Assembly (NCBI GenBank): GCA_030610725.1
Contig: JAUWRE010000083.1
Coordinates: 1 to 5,623, forward strand
Direction: 5' to 3'
Origin: Candidatus Aerophobota bacterium
GTDB lineage: Bacteria > Aerophobota > Aerophobia > Aerophobales > AE-B3A
Length of the DNA: 5,623 nt
Position numbers and translations under genes: made by a program. Below are positions 5,556 through 5,623 of the stretch, one piece after another; within the stretch, counting starts at the first letter, position 1, and the number at the start of each line of letters is the position of its first letter. The notes below the pieces were generated by a model. The model searched no databases and was not told the DNA's origin. It saw nothing but the letters and a program-made list of their open reading frames with translations.

Positions 5556-5623
5556 GTGAGAATTTCGGAAGTTAAAATAAGGAAAGTTGAGGGTAAGGAA
5601 AAATTCAAGGCCTGGGCAACAAT
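5556..5623 (+). CDS. spoVG: SpoVG family protein, 5' end only (runs off the window)
   Basis: Only 22 codons plus two bases are present. They read MRISEVKIRKVEGKEKFKAW then AT, which matches the SpoVG N-terminus (M-x-[IV]-[ST]-[DE]-V-[KR]-[IVL]-R, then a short loop and the start of a strand with A-x-[AV]). SpoVG is a small (about 85-100 aa) DNA/RNA-binding regulator, named for sporulation and septation phenotypes but also present in non-sporulating bacteria. The start is GTG with a strong AAGGAGGT (5543-5550) five bases upstream, placed inside the last codons of ispE; one base separates the ispE stop from the GTG, so the two are very likely translationally coupled. The direct ispE-spoVG junction lacks the purR (and ridA) genes found between them in Bacillus. 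The call rests on a short N-terminal match plus synteny. Confidence 0.82.
   Translation, partial: MRISEVKIRKVEGKEKFKAWAT

Overview
This A+T-rich bacterial window holds four tightly packed minus-strand genes, a divergent plus-strand ispE, and the first codons of spoVG at the right edge. The content suggests an anaerobic, probably uncultured bacterium. It has an acyl-CoA dehydrogenase/ETF set of the type used by strict anaerobes, the MEP isoprenoid pathway, and an ispE-spoVG neighbourhood like that of Gram-positive bacteria and some candidate phyla. The phylum cannot be fixed from the sequence; a Firmicutes-like lineage or a candidate phylum such as Aerophobota or Omnitrophota is a guess.

Minus strand, in transcription order (right to left): an ornithine/aspartate carbamoyltransferase-family enzyme (4426-3503), an acyl-CoA dehydrogenase (3478-2339), the ETF beta subunit (2335-1544), and an ETF alpha subunit with an N-terminal 2[4Fe-4S] ferredoxin domain (1363-134). 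The first three genes are 24 and 3 bp apart and look like one operon. etfA follows after 180 bp that carry a 14-bp tandem repeat and a possible coding remnant. The order ACAD-EtfB-(ferredoxin)EtfA and the domain layout match the caffeyl-CoA reductase CarCDE of Acetobacterium woodii, so a flavin-based electron-bifurcating acyl-CoA dehydrogenase/reductase is the leading functional hypothesis. Its acyl-CoA substrate is unknown.

The carbamoyltransferase keeps the carbamoyl-phosphate site (STRTR, HPCQ, ENR) but not the ornithine signatures: the SMG loop reads DME and HCLP reads HDMP. It is probably not an ordinary ornithine carbamoyltransferase, and its linkage to an ACAD/ETF set is the most intriguing point here.

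Plus strand: a good sigma70-type promoter (TTTACA-17-TATAAT, 4620-4648) drives ispE (4682-5554). spoVG begins one base after the ispE stop, with a strong Shine-Dalgarno inside the end of ispE.

The non-coding stretches are not plain spacers. They contain short quasi-repetitive elements: a tandem 14-mer, an imperfect 24-bp inverted repeat around a pyrimidine-rich loop, competing stems at the left end, and a G-rich repeat that appears to encode the last residues of EtfA. I see no tRNA, rRNA, CRISPR array or transposase.
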